Origin: Thiotrichaceae bacterium
Lineage (GTDB): Bacteria; Pseudomonadota; Gammaproteobacteria; Beggiatoales; Beggiatoaceae
Reading direction: 5' to 3'
NCBI GenBank assembly: GCA_016745055.1
Contig: JADGDF010000007.1
Coordinates: 1 to 59,814 of the forward strand
DNA: 59,814 nucleotides
This document shows, piece by piece, positions 1-8,634 of this stretch; within the stretch, counting starts at the first letter, position 1; each line of letters starts with the position of its first letter. The notes under the pieces were generated by a model that did not search any database, was not told where the DNA came from, and was given only the letters and a program-made list of their open reading frames with translations. The translations under genes were made by a program, and so were the position numbers.

Positions 1-48
1 AGCACTTGAGGGGGAGTTTATATTAACGACAGGGAAAATGCAATGTGC

Positions 49-106
49 AGGAATTTCATCCCCGGTTTGTGTCACGCGCGCGGGTCATGGGTAACTTCTT
101 TGAGCC
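49..106 (+). repeat. Dispersed repeat, copy A
   Basis: A stretch of about 58 bases, with a well-conserved core at 63-106, recurs in inverted orientation at 37065-37120. By eye the 44-base cores differ at about six positions. The core begins CGGTTTGTGTCACG and continues with CGGGTCATGGGTA. It lies in non-coding DNA upstream of the hydrogenase operon and has no reading frame. It is probably a member of a genome-wide intergenic repeat family; function unknown. Confidence 0.6.
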
Positions 107-203
107 TTCGTTTAACTTTCTTTTCCTTTTTTCAATCTCTTATATTGAGTTTATTATGCATGGTACCTGAGTTTTTTTATATTTTCATCATCTGAGGTAG
201 AGA

Positions 204-378
204 AACATAACGTTTGTCAGCAGTAAGCATTTCAATTATACGTTATCTTTTATGCCTTATGTACTAAACGTGGCACCTGCCAATAACGGAATGCTCTTCC
301 TTGGCATCCCACATGGGAGTACACAACGTTAGTGGTGAACATTTCAAACATACGTCACCTCTTATGTCACTAACATGG
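204..378 (+). repeat. Imperfect direct repeat upstream of hydrogenase operon
   Basis: Two related blocks, 204-273 and 321-378, share ACA-AACGTT, CATTTCAA, ATACGT, a TTATG segment and a final ACTAA-TGG in the same order. The second ends about 110 bases before hynS. The rest of 1-489 holds no credible gene. The blocks could be regulator sites for the hydrogenase operon or simply a degenerate repeat; no regulator can be assigned. Confidence 0.4.
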
Positions 379-489
379 AATACTTAATAACATATCCTTG
401 AAAGTAACAATGATATGTTTATGCATTAGAAAAATGGTTCAAAACTGTTATACTAAAGTCAGGTAAACCGTATCCAAAAGGAATTCGCT

Positions 490-1575
490 ATGTCAAATGC
501 CAAAACGATTGGACAAACTTTGAGAGAACAAGGCATTAGTCGGCGTGGTTTTATGAAGTTTTGCGCTGCCACTGCTTCGATGCTTGCGTTACCACCTTCC
601 ATGATTCCCCAAGTTGCACAAGCGTTGGAAAATGCGCCGCGTCCTTCAGTTATTTGGCTGTCTTTTCAGGAATGCACGGCCTGTACGGAATCACTGACGC
701 GTTCTCATGCGCCAACTGTGGAAGGGCTAATTTTCAATCAGATTTCCCTAGATTATCACCACACATTGCAAGCAGCAGCAGGTCACTCAGCTGAACATGC
801 CCGCGAGTTAGCAATGCAAGCCAATGAAGGCAAATATATTTTAGTGGTTGATGGGTCGATTCCACTTGGTAACTCTGGATTTTCCACAATTGCCGGTATC
901 AGCAATGAGCAAATGTTACAAGATACGGCGAAACATGCGGCAGCAATTATTGCAGTGGGAACCTGTGCCGCCTATGGTGGTTTGCCCAAGGCTGATCCTA
1001 ACCCAACTGGGGCTGTATCAGTGTCTGACATTATTAAAGATAAACCCATTATTAATGTGCCAGGCTGTCCGCCTATTCCTGTGGTCATTACAGGTGTCAT
1101 CGCCCATTATCTGATTTTTGGTACCTTACCTGAGTTAGATAATGTGGGTAGACCTTTGGCATTTTACGGTCAAAACATTCATGATCGTTGTTACCGTCGC
1201 CCCTTTTATGACAAAGGTTTATTTGCTGAAACTTTCGATGATGAAGGTGCAAAAAAAGGCTGGTGTTTATACAAAGTGGGTTGTAAAGGTCCTACAACTT
1301 ATAATGCCTGCGCAACTGTGAAATGGAATAATGGAGCCAGTTTCCCCATTGAAGCAGGTCATGGCTGTTTAGGCTGTTCTGAACCGAATTTCTGGGATGG
1401 TGGTAGTTTTTATAAAGCGTTATCTGTGCCCACCATTAATACAACACAAGCAGTGGGTTATGCCGCGGCAGTGGGTGCAGCAGTTGGGGTTGCTGCTGGT
1501 GCTTTGAATGCCATGAAAAAATCAAGCGCTAAAAAACAACATGAAACTGTAACCATTGACGATTTGGAGAGATAA
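490..1575 (+). CDS. hynS: [NiFe] hydrogenase small subunit, Isp-linked (group 1e-like)
   Basis: Electron-transfer subunit of a periplasm-facing membrane-bound [NiFe] hydrogenase. The N-terminus carries a twin-arginine signal (SRRGFMKF, about residues 18-25), so export by Tat, folded and together with the large subunit, is expected. Cysteines for the proximal, medial and distal Fe-S clusters are visible: CTAC near residue 62, GTCAAYGG, GCPPIP, HDRCYRR, GWCLYKVGC, and HGCLGCSEPNFWD. The C-terminus ends in an Ala/Gly-rich hydrophobic segment rather than a long anchor helix, as in Isp-type enzymes. An AAGGAA ribosome site precedes the ATG. isp1 starts three bases after the stop. In Thiocapsa and Allochromatium the order is hynS-isp1-isp2-hynL; hynL is not found in this window. 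Confidence 0.93.
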   Translation: MSNAKTIGQTLREQGISRRGFMKFCAATASMLALPPSMIPQVAQALENAPRPSVIWLSFQECTACTESLTRSHAPTVEGLIFNQISLDYHHTLQAAAGHSAEHARELAMQANEGKYILVVDGSIPLGNSGFSTIAGISNEQMLQDTAKHAAAIIAVGTCAAYGGLPKADPNPTGAVSVSDIIKDKPIINVPGCPPIPVVITGVIAHYLIFGTLPELDNVGRPLAFYGQNIHDRCYRRPFYDKGLFAETFDDEGAKKGWCLYKVGCKGPTTYNACATVKWNNGASFPIEAGHGCLGCSEPNFWDGGSFYKALSVPTINTTQAVGYAAAVGAAVGVAAGALNAMKKSSAKKQHETVTIDDLER

Positions 1576-1578
1576 ATA

Positions 1579-2244
1579 ATGGAAGCAAATTACACAGAAC
1601 TCTTGGCATGGGCGCGTGGTCCTGGGTTTGAAATTGCGTTGGCCATTTTTACCTTTGGCATTATCCTACGGTTATTAGAAATTTTAATGTTAGGACGTAA
1701 AAAAGACTATTTTGTTGCGCGAGAATCAAGATTTGGTGGAGGGTTTCGTACGATGTTCAGCCGCTTTTTCGTCAGTGGCAAAACATTGCAACGTTCTTGG
1801 TTCATTATTGTTGTGGGCTATGCTTTTCACTTGGGGCTATTTGTGGTGTTATTTCTATTTACCCCACACATTATTTTGATTCAATCCAGCCTTGGACTAA
1901 ATTGGCCCGGATTGCCAAGTACCTTAGTCAATACAGTGACGATTGTGACCTTACTTGCGATGTTAGCATTGTTATTTAATCGTTTGACCCATAAAGTCAC
2001 TCGTTATTTATCTACTTTGCAAGATTACTTTGTATGGCTTGTGGTATTTTTACCCTTGTTAACGGGTTACATGGCCTACAACCACATGGGGTTATCTTAC
2101 CAATTAATGCTTGCTCTACACATTCTCAGCGTTGAATTGCTGATGGTTGTTTTTCCCTTCACAAAATTAATGCATACCTTTACCACCTTTACCTCTCGTT
2201 GGTACACCGGTGCCAGTGCAGCTCAAAGAGGAGTGAATATCTAA
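1579..2244 (+). CDS. isp1: Isp1, NarI-like cytochrome b subunit of hydrogenase
   Basis: Integral membrane protein of 221 residues with about five hydrophobic helices and the layout of the nitrate reductase gamma subunit/HdrE family. Histidines inside helices (for example YAFHLGLF and LALHILSVE) are candidate haem b ligands. It should carry electrons from HynS through the membrane toward the quinone pool or to Isp2. It sits between hynS and isp2, with a GGAGAG ribosome site inside the end of hynS. Its stop codon shares one base with the isp2 start, which implies translational coupling. The assignment rests on the hydropathy and on the diagnostic gene order. Confidence 0.88.
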   Translation: MEANYTELLAWARGPGFEIALAIFTFGIILRLLEILMLGRKKDYFVARESRFGGGFRTMFSRFFVSGKTLQRSWFIIVVGYAFHLGLFVVLFLFTPHIILIQSSLGLNWPGLPSTLVNTVTIVTLLAMLALLFNRLTHKVTRYLSTLQDYFVWLVVFLPLLTGYMAYNHMGLSYQLMLALHILSVELLMVVFPFTKLMHTFTTFTSRWYTGASAAQRGVNI

Positions 2245-3512
2245 TGGCAAAAGCAACGTTTGAGCGAGGTTACAATGCCTTAAAAGAACAAATTGATGCA
2301 CCCATTGCTTCCTTTCTAAGTAGCTGTGTACATTGCGGCATGTGTGCTGAAGCCTGTTTATTTTATGCAGAAACGGGCGATCCACGTTACACACCGATTC
2401 GCAAACTGGAACCCTTGCGCAAAGTCTGGAAACAAGAATATACCTTGTTGGGCAAACTGACTTCACTGCTGGGCATTGGTAAACTGACAGATGGTGAGTT
2501 GGCTGAATGGAAAGAATACGTGTATGACAGTTGTACGCTGTGTGGACGCTGTTCTCTAGTTTGTCCCGTGGGGAATGATTTAGTGTACATGATTCGCAAA
2601 ACTCGAGAAGGATTGGCTGCTGCTGGACATGCACCAGAAGGTCAAATTGAAGCATCGAAACGTGCAATTAAAACGGGTAGTCCCATGGGTGTGACCCTAC
2701 ATGCTCTAAACGCGCAAATTAAACATGTCGAAGCTAATACGGGATTGTCTGTGCCTTTGGATGTTCAAGATGCGAATTACATGGTCCTCCTGTCCTCAAT
2801 GGAAATTGTTAACTTTCCTGAATACCTAGAAGCCATTGCTAAAATTATGCATCAAGCCGGTGAAAGTTGGACACTCTGTTCTGATGCCTTTGAAGCCACG
2901 AATAGTGGTATTCAAATTGGCTCTTCCGACATTGCCAGAGAATTAGTCAGTCGGGTGGTAAACAACGCTGAAAAACTCAATGTCAAAGTCGTCATTAGTC
3001 CTGAATGTGGTCATGCTTATTCTGCGATTCGCTGGGAAGGCCCAAATCTCATTGGTCGTGCTTATAAATTCAAAGTACAACATATTTTGGAAGTCTTGGA
3101 CGAATTTCGTGCGGCTAATAAACTGAAAACCGAAGGCTTTGAAGAATCTCGTCTAACTTTCCATGATCCTTGCCAATTAGTGAGACGCGGTGGCGTGGTG
3201 CAACAACCGCGTAATTTGCTCAATATGGTTTCCAAGAATTTTGTGGAAATGGAAGAACATGGCATAGACAACTGGTGCTGTGGCGGCGGTGGAGGTCAAA
3301 GTGCGATTGAAGAAGCTGAGGAATTACGTACCAAAGCCTTTAATCGCAAGAAAACTCAATTGGATCAACTCGGCGTTGAAACTTTAGTCACCGCGTGTGC
3401 TAACTGTCGCATTGTGATGGAAGAGGGGTTAGAAGCTTATCAAATGGACATCCCGATTGTGGGTCTCACTGAAATGTTAGTAGAACATTTAGTTGAAGAG
3501 GGAGGCAAATAA
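2244..3512 (+). CDS. isp2: Isp2, HdrD-like iron-sulfur subunit of hydrogenase
   Basis: Cytoplasmic electron carrier of 422 residues related to the heterodisulfide reductase subunit HdrD. The N-terminal third has two [4Fe-4S] ferredoxin motifs (CVHCGMCAEAC and CTLCGRCSLVCP). The C-terminal part has two cysteine-rich CCG-type domains, with PECGHAYS, CCGGGGGQ and ACANCR visible. In known HynS-Isp1-Isp2-HynL enzymes it moves electrons between the cytochrome b subunit and cytoplasmic redox partners. The ATG at 2244 is chosen over an upstream in-frame ATG because it overlaps the isp1 stop (TAATG) and follows an AAAGAGGAG ribosome site. Confidence 0.9.
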   Translation: MAKATFERGYNALKEQIDAPIASFLSSCVHCGMCAEACLFYAETGDPRYTPIRKLEPLRKVWKQEYTLLGKLTSLLGIGKLTDGELAEWKEYVYDSCTLCGRCSLVCPVGNDLVYMIRKTREGLAAAGHAPEGQIEASKRAIKTGSPMGVTLHALNAQIKHVEANTGLSVPLDVQDANYMVLLSSMEIVNFPEYLEAIAKIMHQAGESWTLCSDAFEATNSGIQIGSSDIARELVSRVVNNAEKLNVKVVISPECGHAYSAIRWEGPNLIGRAYKFKVQHILEVLDEFRAANKLKTEGFEESRLTFHDPCQLVRRGGVVQQPRNLLNMVSKNFVEMEEHGIDNWCCGGGGGQSAIEEAEELRTKAFNRKKTQLDQLGVETLVTACANCRIVMEEGLEAYQMDIPIVGLTEMLVEHLVEEGGK

Positions 3513-3970
3513 TGGACATTACTTCAGATGCGCAGTTTAAAGAAAAGTTGCAAGCTCTACCCATTGCTCAACAACGCCCCATTGCCGCTTTATTTGTAGA
3601 AAGTGTCTTAGATTTGTGTGACGATAAACGAGTCAAAAATGCAGTCGAAACGGCTAAGCGCAGTGATGTCAGTGAGGATGAATTAGCGGCTGTTTATAAA
3701 GCGGCGCAAACAGCCAGTACAGAAACTTTCACTAAGTGTGGTAAAGACACAGATTGGGGTCAGCAAGCTGCACATTTCGTTGCTGCTGCCAGCACTGCTT
3801 GTGTTATTCCGACTGCTCAGGTCATGGTCGAAAAATGCGAAGTTGCCTGTAATGCAGCCATGCACAGTCGTATGGCAAAAACCTGCTCTGCTGTGGTCAA
3901 TAGCGATTTTTCAGGTTCTGCAGAAATTGAAAAACAGTATCAAATTTTATCGACATATTTGACACAATAA
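3512..3970 (+). CDS. Unknown hydrogenase-operon protein
   Basis: A 152-residue soluble, probably helical protein with no signal peptide or membrane segment. It holds seven cysteines, several in its C-terminal half (VEKCEVACNAAMHSR, KTCSAV), without a classical Fe-S spacing. The ATG overlaps the isp2 stop by one base, so it is the last gene of the hydrogenase operon and occupies the place where hynL lies in Thiocapsa and Allochromatium. A role as accessory or assembly factor, or as a minor subunit, is inference from position only; I do not recognise the family. Confidence 0.75.
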   Translation: MDITSDAQFKEKLQALPIAQQRPIAALFVESVLDLCDDKRVKNAVETAKRSDVSEDELAAVYKAAQTASTETFTKCGKDTDWGQQAAHFVAAASTACVIPTAQVMVEKCEVACNAAMHSRMAKTCSAVVNSDFSGSAEIEKQYQILSTYLTQ

Positions 3971-4534
3971 TTTTTTTGTTCGTCCCTCCTATTTTCTCTC
4001 GTTCCACGCACTGCGTGGAATCTAGCTTTAGACATGCTTGGAATACACGTACTTTCAGGCAAGTGAGTTAACAAACTCCGATGTCTCGCAGAGTTTTCGT
4101 GATGCTCACGAAATTTCCCTGTTCCTTAAAAACAACTCACGTCAGTGAGACTATTGTTGGTTTTCCTGACGCATATAATCTCCATCGAATAGGCTACACA
4201 CTGATACATCACCTGAGTCTAATGACTTGATACTAAGCTTATTCAAAGACATAAAAACACACACAAAATGGCTCGCCGTTTTATTCTGTACCTTCTATTT
4301 TAAACCCTTGCAGATATCAGTTTACTCTAGTTTCACTTTTCCATGTCTCACAGCAATCACCCACATTAATACAACGTTAGCGTTATTTCTCATAAGATGA
4401 TTCAGGTTAATACAATCAATTTTTGTATTAAGTACATCTGTGTGATAGAATTTTTATAGACTTTAGTAATGTTTTTTTAACATAAATGACCTTATACACT
4501 CAATTATTATAATTTTCTGGAATGGAGAAAAACT
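3971..4534. other. Gene-free region with palindromes
   Basis: This 564-base stretch has no credible reading frame and no trace of a [NiFe] large subunit (no RxCGxC-like or DPCxxC-like coding). Two perfect palindromes are present: arms TTCCACGCA around a single C at 4002-4020, and TTTCGTGA around TGC at 4095-4113. The last 150 bases are very AT-rich and probably hold the promoter of the oxygenase gene. Confidence 0.6.
4002..4020. repeat. Perfect palindrome downstream of hydrogenase operon
   Basis: Nine-base arms (TTCCACGCA/TGCGTGGAA) around one C. It resembles the palindromes of the 15.3-kb and 44.5-kb intergenic regions, which share a GCGTGG arm, so it is probably a member of the same repeat family. 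It could end hydrogenase transcription, but no T-run follows. Confidence 0.6.
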
Positions 4535-6382
4535 GTGACAGATTTTGATGCTTTTTCAGAGCAACTAGAAAAAATAATGCTCAATGAGTATGATGTTTTT
4601 AACCTTGAAAAAAGTCCTATAGCCAAAGCATTACAACGCACAGGGTTTGACCAACTCGTTTATATTATAGCGCAGTATACTATCCTCCCACGAGAGTTAG
4701 TTCACTACATGGAGTGGTGTAGAGATAAAGCATCAGAAATGCATTGGAACAATATTGCTTCTGAGTTAGAAGATAATATTGCAGAAGAACTAGGAAGAGG
4801 AAATGATGGTATTTCCCATTACTTAATGCTGGTAACAGGGCTAGAGCAAGGTTTAGGTACTAATTTACAAGATACACAGCCATCACTTGCTACAACCCAA
4901 ATGCTCAACAATCTCAAAGGTCTTTTTAACCATGATCCAATCTATGTGTTAGGCACTATGTATGCGGTTGAAAAGGTATCTATTTCAGAATTAACGTTAA
5001 CATTAAAAGTTATCAACTTTCTCCTGAAAAATCAACTATCAGAAGGATTACAACGTTTTTTTGACATGCACTTAAATGTCTGGGAAATAGAACATGAGCA
5101 GGATTTAAGGCAGTCAATTGCTGGATACTTAAATCCATCTGATTACCCCATTTTTGAAGCAGGATTTAGAATAATCCTGGATATTTTCGATATTTGGTGG
5201 CGAAATTTACTAATAGAGTCAATTCTGCATCATGCCAGCCCAAATAACAAATCATTACTGTATGTCCCAACGACAGCAAGTCATAGTGCAGTAGACAATT
5301 TAGAATCTCAAAAAAAACGCTTAGGGTTATCTGGTTCCTGTTATTTTGATGATGGATTTCTAGGTAACGAGAAAGAGCATCTATTTGATAAGACATGGCA
5401 GTTTGTAGGACATGAATCAGCGTTATCTAACCCTGGTGATTATTTTACAGTCGATTTTATGGGTGAGCAACTTATTGTTATTCGTACAGATGAAAATGAA
5501 TTGAAAGCATTGCATAATGTTTGTTCCCATCGAGGCGCAAAAATATTGGATGGAAAAGGTCATTGTGGTAATAACATTCGCTGCCCATATCACTTTTGGG
5601 TCTTTGATTTTAAAGGACACTTAAAGGGAATGCATCGGTCTCAACTTTTTTCAACATTGGATAAATCAAAAGCTGGCTTAAAATCAATGCATCTAGATAC
5701 TTGGAGAGGACTCATCTTCATTAAACTGGATGGTTCTGATGGCGAAGATTTAATGACTTATTTGGCTGGCTTTCCTGAGCATTTAGGCGAGTATGAATAT
5801 CCGTGGGAAGAACTTCAAGAAGTTGATCGTTGGTCTTATGATGAACCCGTTAACTGGAAGTTTTTTGTCGAAAATTATTCTGAATCTTACCACCTCACTA
5901 CTGTTCATGCACAAAGTTTAGGCATCTTTGATTCTAAAAAAATTGAAGCTGGACCAACAGGACTTCATCACAAAATTAGAATGAGCTATGCAGGACAAGA
6001 TGCGGTTCGTGATCATCAAGTATTTTCTGGCGAGCCTGAGCATTATTCTTGTCAAGGCATTATTTTTCCGAATCTCATGGTGAATACAGCCAAAGATAAT
6101 GTCTCTTTTTTCAAACTTATTCCACTTAGCCCAGGTGTTACGAGATTTGAAGTGATTATTTACAAAACGCCACAGCAAGAAAAAGAACTTCCTTATAATA
6201 AGGAAGAATTTCGACAAGAATTTGATAAAGTACTGCAAGAAGATTTTACTGGCGTCCGACGATTGCAAGCCAGTGTAAGTTCTAAGGCTTATTCAGTGCA
6301 TCAGTATGCAGATGATATTGAGTTTGGCATTATTAATTTCCACGCTAATCTCAAAAAATATTTACCTTCACTAAAAGTATAA
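4535..6382 (+). CDS. Fused haem-oxygenase-like diiron domain plus Rieske non-haem iron oxygenase
   Basis: A 615-residue fusion. Residues 1-235 look like the haem-oxygenase-like diiron oxidase/TenA-CADD fold: candidate ligands are E85 and H95 (ten apart, as in SznF-type enzymes), E146, and the cluster H179, E184/E186, H187. Residues 270-615 form a Rieske oxygenase alpha subunit: C330-x-H332 and C350-xx-H353 bind the [2Fe-2S] cluster, and NYSESYHLTTVH (H453, H458) binds the mononuclear iron, in the style of GbcA/carnitine-type ring hydroxylases. Both halves are predicted O2-activating iron centres; substrate and reductase partner are unknown. The start is GTG, seven bases after GGAG. A terminator follows. 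The fold call for the N-terminal half is inference from residue spacing. Confidence 0.8.
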   Translation: MTDFDAFSEQLEKIMLNEYDVFNLEKSPIAKALQRTGFDQLVYIIAQYTILPRELVHYMEWCRDKASEMHWNNIASELEDNIAEELGRGNDGISHYLMLVTGLEQGLGTNLQDTQPSLATTQMLNNLKGLFNHDPIYVLGTMYAVEKVSISELTLTLKVINFLLKNQLSEGLQRFFDMHLNVWEIEHEQDLRQSIAGYLNPSDYPIFEAGFRIILDIFDIWWRNLLIESILHHASPNNKSLLYVPTTASHSAVDNLESQKKRLGLSGSCYFDDGFLGNEKEHLFDKTWQFVGHESALSNPGDYFTVDFMGEQLIVIRTDENELKALHNVCSHRGAKILDGKGHCGNNIRCPYHFWVFDFKGHLKGMHRSQLFSTLDKSKAGLKSMHLDTWRGLIFIKLDGSDGEDLMTYLAGFPEHLGEYEYPWEELQEVDRWSYDEPVNWKFFVENYSESYHLTTVHAQSLGIFDSKKIEAGPTGLHHKIRMSYAGQDAVRDHQVFSGEPEHYSCQGIIFPNLMVNTAKDNVSFFKLIPLSPGVTRFEVIIYKTPQQEKELPYNKEEFRQEFDKVLQEDFTGVRRLQASVSSKAYSVHQYADDIEFGIINFHANLKKYLPSLKV

Positions 6383-6402
6383 AGGTTTATACTAAAATAT
6401 AC

Positions 6403-6440
6403 CGTAGCACTTAAAGTGACAGTGCTACGTTGCATTTTTA
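6403..6440 (+). terminator. Rho-independent terminator after the oxygenase gene
   Basis: Nine-base arms CGTAGCACT (6403-6411) and AGTGCTACG (6421-6429) with a nine-base loop are followed by TTGCATTTTTATTTC. It lies 20 bases past the stop of the Rieske fusion and separates it from the P-type ATPase. Confidence 0.75.
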
Positions 6441-6517
6441 TTTCTTAATTATTTATATATATTAAAATTTTATTCATAGTATATATTTGTTTAAACAAAA
6501 TAAGAGTTAACACTGCC

Positions 6518-8632
6518 ATGTTTGATCTTGGAGTTGTACTTGTAATTTATGGTGCATTACGAACGCGTGAAAAATACCGTGAAAAATACGAAGAAAGTAT
6601 AAAATCCAGGCCCATAAAATTACTACGTGAATCATCAGACGAATTACAATACATCCCTTTAGAACAACGTTCTCTTACTGATGCATTGGCAAGTGATAAA
6701 GAAAAACACCAAGATTTACACTATATTAAAGCAAGCATTGTATCTGTTGGACTCAGTATTTTACGTGGTTTTTATGCACCAGTGACTATACTTAGCATTG
6801 GTATGTTTACCTATATAGCCGTTCCTTACCTTCGCCAAATTGAAACGTCTTTACTAAAAAATAAAAAAGTTGATGGATATGTACTTTATGGCATCGCTGA
6901 TTTCATGACATTAGGATTAAACCGCTATGCTACAGCCTCATTTGGTATATGTTTAGTACATACTGCAAAATTTATTGTGAGTAATGCACAAGATAAATCT
7001 AAAAAAATGTTAATTGATGTATTTGCTCAACAGCCTAGTCAAATTTGGATAATAAAAGATGGTGCTGAAGTCGAAATTCCACTTGAAGATTTGCATGAAG
7101 ATGACACTGTTGTTGTTACTACAGGTGAAGTAATTCCAGCCGATGGCACAGTTATTCATGGTGTAGCAATGGTTGACCAACGCGCATTAACTGGTGAATC
7201 ACAACCTGCTGAAAAAGAAATAGGTAGTCTTGTTTTTGCCTCGACAGTACTTATTACAGGGCATATTCATGTCAAAGTTGGTAAATCAGGTCAAGAAACA
7301 ACCATTGCTAAGATTGGAAAAATACTTAATAATTCAGTAAATTACAAAACTGACAGCCAGCTACGCGGAGAAAAATGGGCGGATAGTTGGAACCTACCAG
7401 TATTAGGTCTTGCTTTTCTCAGTTGGCCGATTTTAGGGCCTGCTGGTACTGTCGTGATATTAAATGGACATATAGCCCAAATAATACGTATTGTCGCACC
7501 ACTGGGTACACTCAACCACCTTAACATTGCTTCTCATAAAGGCATCCTTATTAAAACAGGTCACGTATTGGAAGAATTTAGTCAAATAGATACCATAATA
7601 TTTGACAAAACGGGCACCTTAACCAGTGAACAACCTAAAGTTGGGCGTATTATTCTTGCACCAGGCAGCCATTACAAAGAAGGGCAAATTCTTGCCTGGG
7701 CAGCAGCAGCCGAACGTAAGCTTGCGCATCCTATTGCCCATGCCATTATTGAAAAAGCTGACCAATGTGATTTACTGTTACCTGAAATTGCTGATTCTGA
7801 ATTTCACATTGGCTATGGAATTACAGTGAAAATTGATGGCCACGTAGTGCGAGTGGGTAGTCAACGTTTTATGGAAGTAGAAAATATTGTCATACCTGAG
7901 TTATTGCAAGCAGAACTGGTTAACTCACATGAAGATGGTCATTCTATCATTATGGTTGCGATAGATGGACAAGTGGCAGGCGCGCTTGAAATGCACGCAA
8001 CAGTACGTCCTGAAGTGAAAAAACTCATTCATAATTTACGACGACGAGGCATCAAGCATCTTGCCATTGTTTCAGGTGATCACCAAAATCCAACCAGAAA
8101 ACTTGCTGAAGAATTGGATATGGATGATTATTTTTACGACGTTTTACCAGAAAATAAAGCAAAAATTGTTGAATCCCTCAAATCTCAAAATCGCTCAGTT
8201 TGTTTTATTGGTGATGGCGTCAATGATGCCATTGCGATGAAAACAGCAGATATTTCTATTTCTCTCAGCGGGGCAACTTCAATTGCAACAGATGTTGCTG
8301 ATATTGTATTGATGGATGGAACATTGAACCATTTGCCTGATTTATTTGATATTTCTGATAGTTTAGAAAAAAATCTTCAAAATAGTCTTATTATTAACAT
8401 TATTCCAGGTATGACCACGATTGCTTGTGCTTTCCTCTTTCGTATTGATATTTTAGTTTCTATGTTGATTAGCCAAGTTGGTTTACTTGTCGGTGTAGGT
8501 AATGCAATGTTGCCTTTAAAGCAACTTAATGCAGAAGAAGATGCGTTATCGCTAACGCAAACTCATCGTCATCAGCATTTTGAGCAGTTACGCAATGAAC
8601 AAATTCAAAAAGGAGCACAGCATAATGTTTAA
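6518..8632 (+). CDS. P1B-like metal-transporting P-type ATPase without CPC motif
   Basis: Ion-pumping membrane ATPase of 704 residues. The actuator motif TGES is at 225-228, the phosphorylated Asp at D363 in DKTGTLT, the P1B-type HP dipeptide at H404-P405, and the hinge motif GDGVND before the last helices. There is no N-terminal CxxC metal-binding domain; residues 1-70 are a charged extension. The membrane motif that in heavy-metal pumps reads CPC/SPC/TPC is here APLG (327-330), followed by TLNHLN, so the cargo cannot be predicted. The ATG at 6518 lies in AT-rich DNA with a weak ribosome site. Its stop is two bases from the convergent mpl stop. Confidence 0.85.
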   Translation: MFDLGVVLVIYGALRTREKYREKYEESIKSRPIKLLRESSDELQYIPLEQRSLTDALASDKEKHQDLHYIKASIVSVGLSILRGFYAPVTILSIGMFTYIAVPYLRQIETSLLKNKKVDGYVLYGIADFMTLGLNRYATASFGICLVHTAKFIVSNAQDKSKKMLIDVFAQQPSQIWIIKDGAEVEIPLEDLHEDDTVVVTTGEVIPADGTVIHGVAMVDQRALTGESQPAEKEIGSLVFASTVLITGHIHVKVGKSGQETTIAKIGKILNNSVNYKTDSQLRGEKWADSWNLPVLGLAFLSWPILGPAGTVVILNGHIAQIIRIVAPLGTLNHLNIASHKGILIKTGHVLEEFSQIDTIIFDKTGTLTSEQPKVGRIILAPGSHYKEGQILAWAAAAERKLAHPIAHAIIEKADQCDLLLPEIADSEFHIGYGITVKIDGHVVRVGSQRFMEVENIVIPELLQAELVNSHEDGHSIIMVAIDGQVAGALEMHATVRPEVKKLIHNLRRRGIKHLAIVSGDHQNPTRKLAEELDMDDYFYDVLPENKAKIVESLKSQNRSVCFIGDGVNDAIAMKTADISISLSGATSIATDVADIVLMDGTLNHLPDLFDISDSLEKNLQNSLIINIIPGMTTIACAFLFRIDILVSMLISQVGLLVGVGNAMLPLKQLNAEEDALSLTQTHRHQHFEQLRNEQIQKGAQHNV

Positions 8633-8634
8633 TT

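Noticed and set aside
2167..2667. 166-codon minus-strand frame across the isp1/isp2 junction
   Set aside because: Opposite two confirmed genes; no motif and no promoter context.
3971..4534. Possible remnant of hynL after isp2
   Set aside because: No frame shows large-subunit motifs; the DNA is palindromic and AT-rich.
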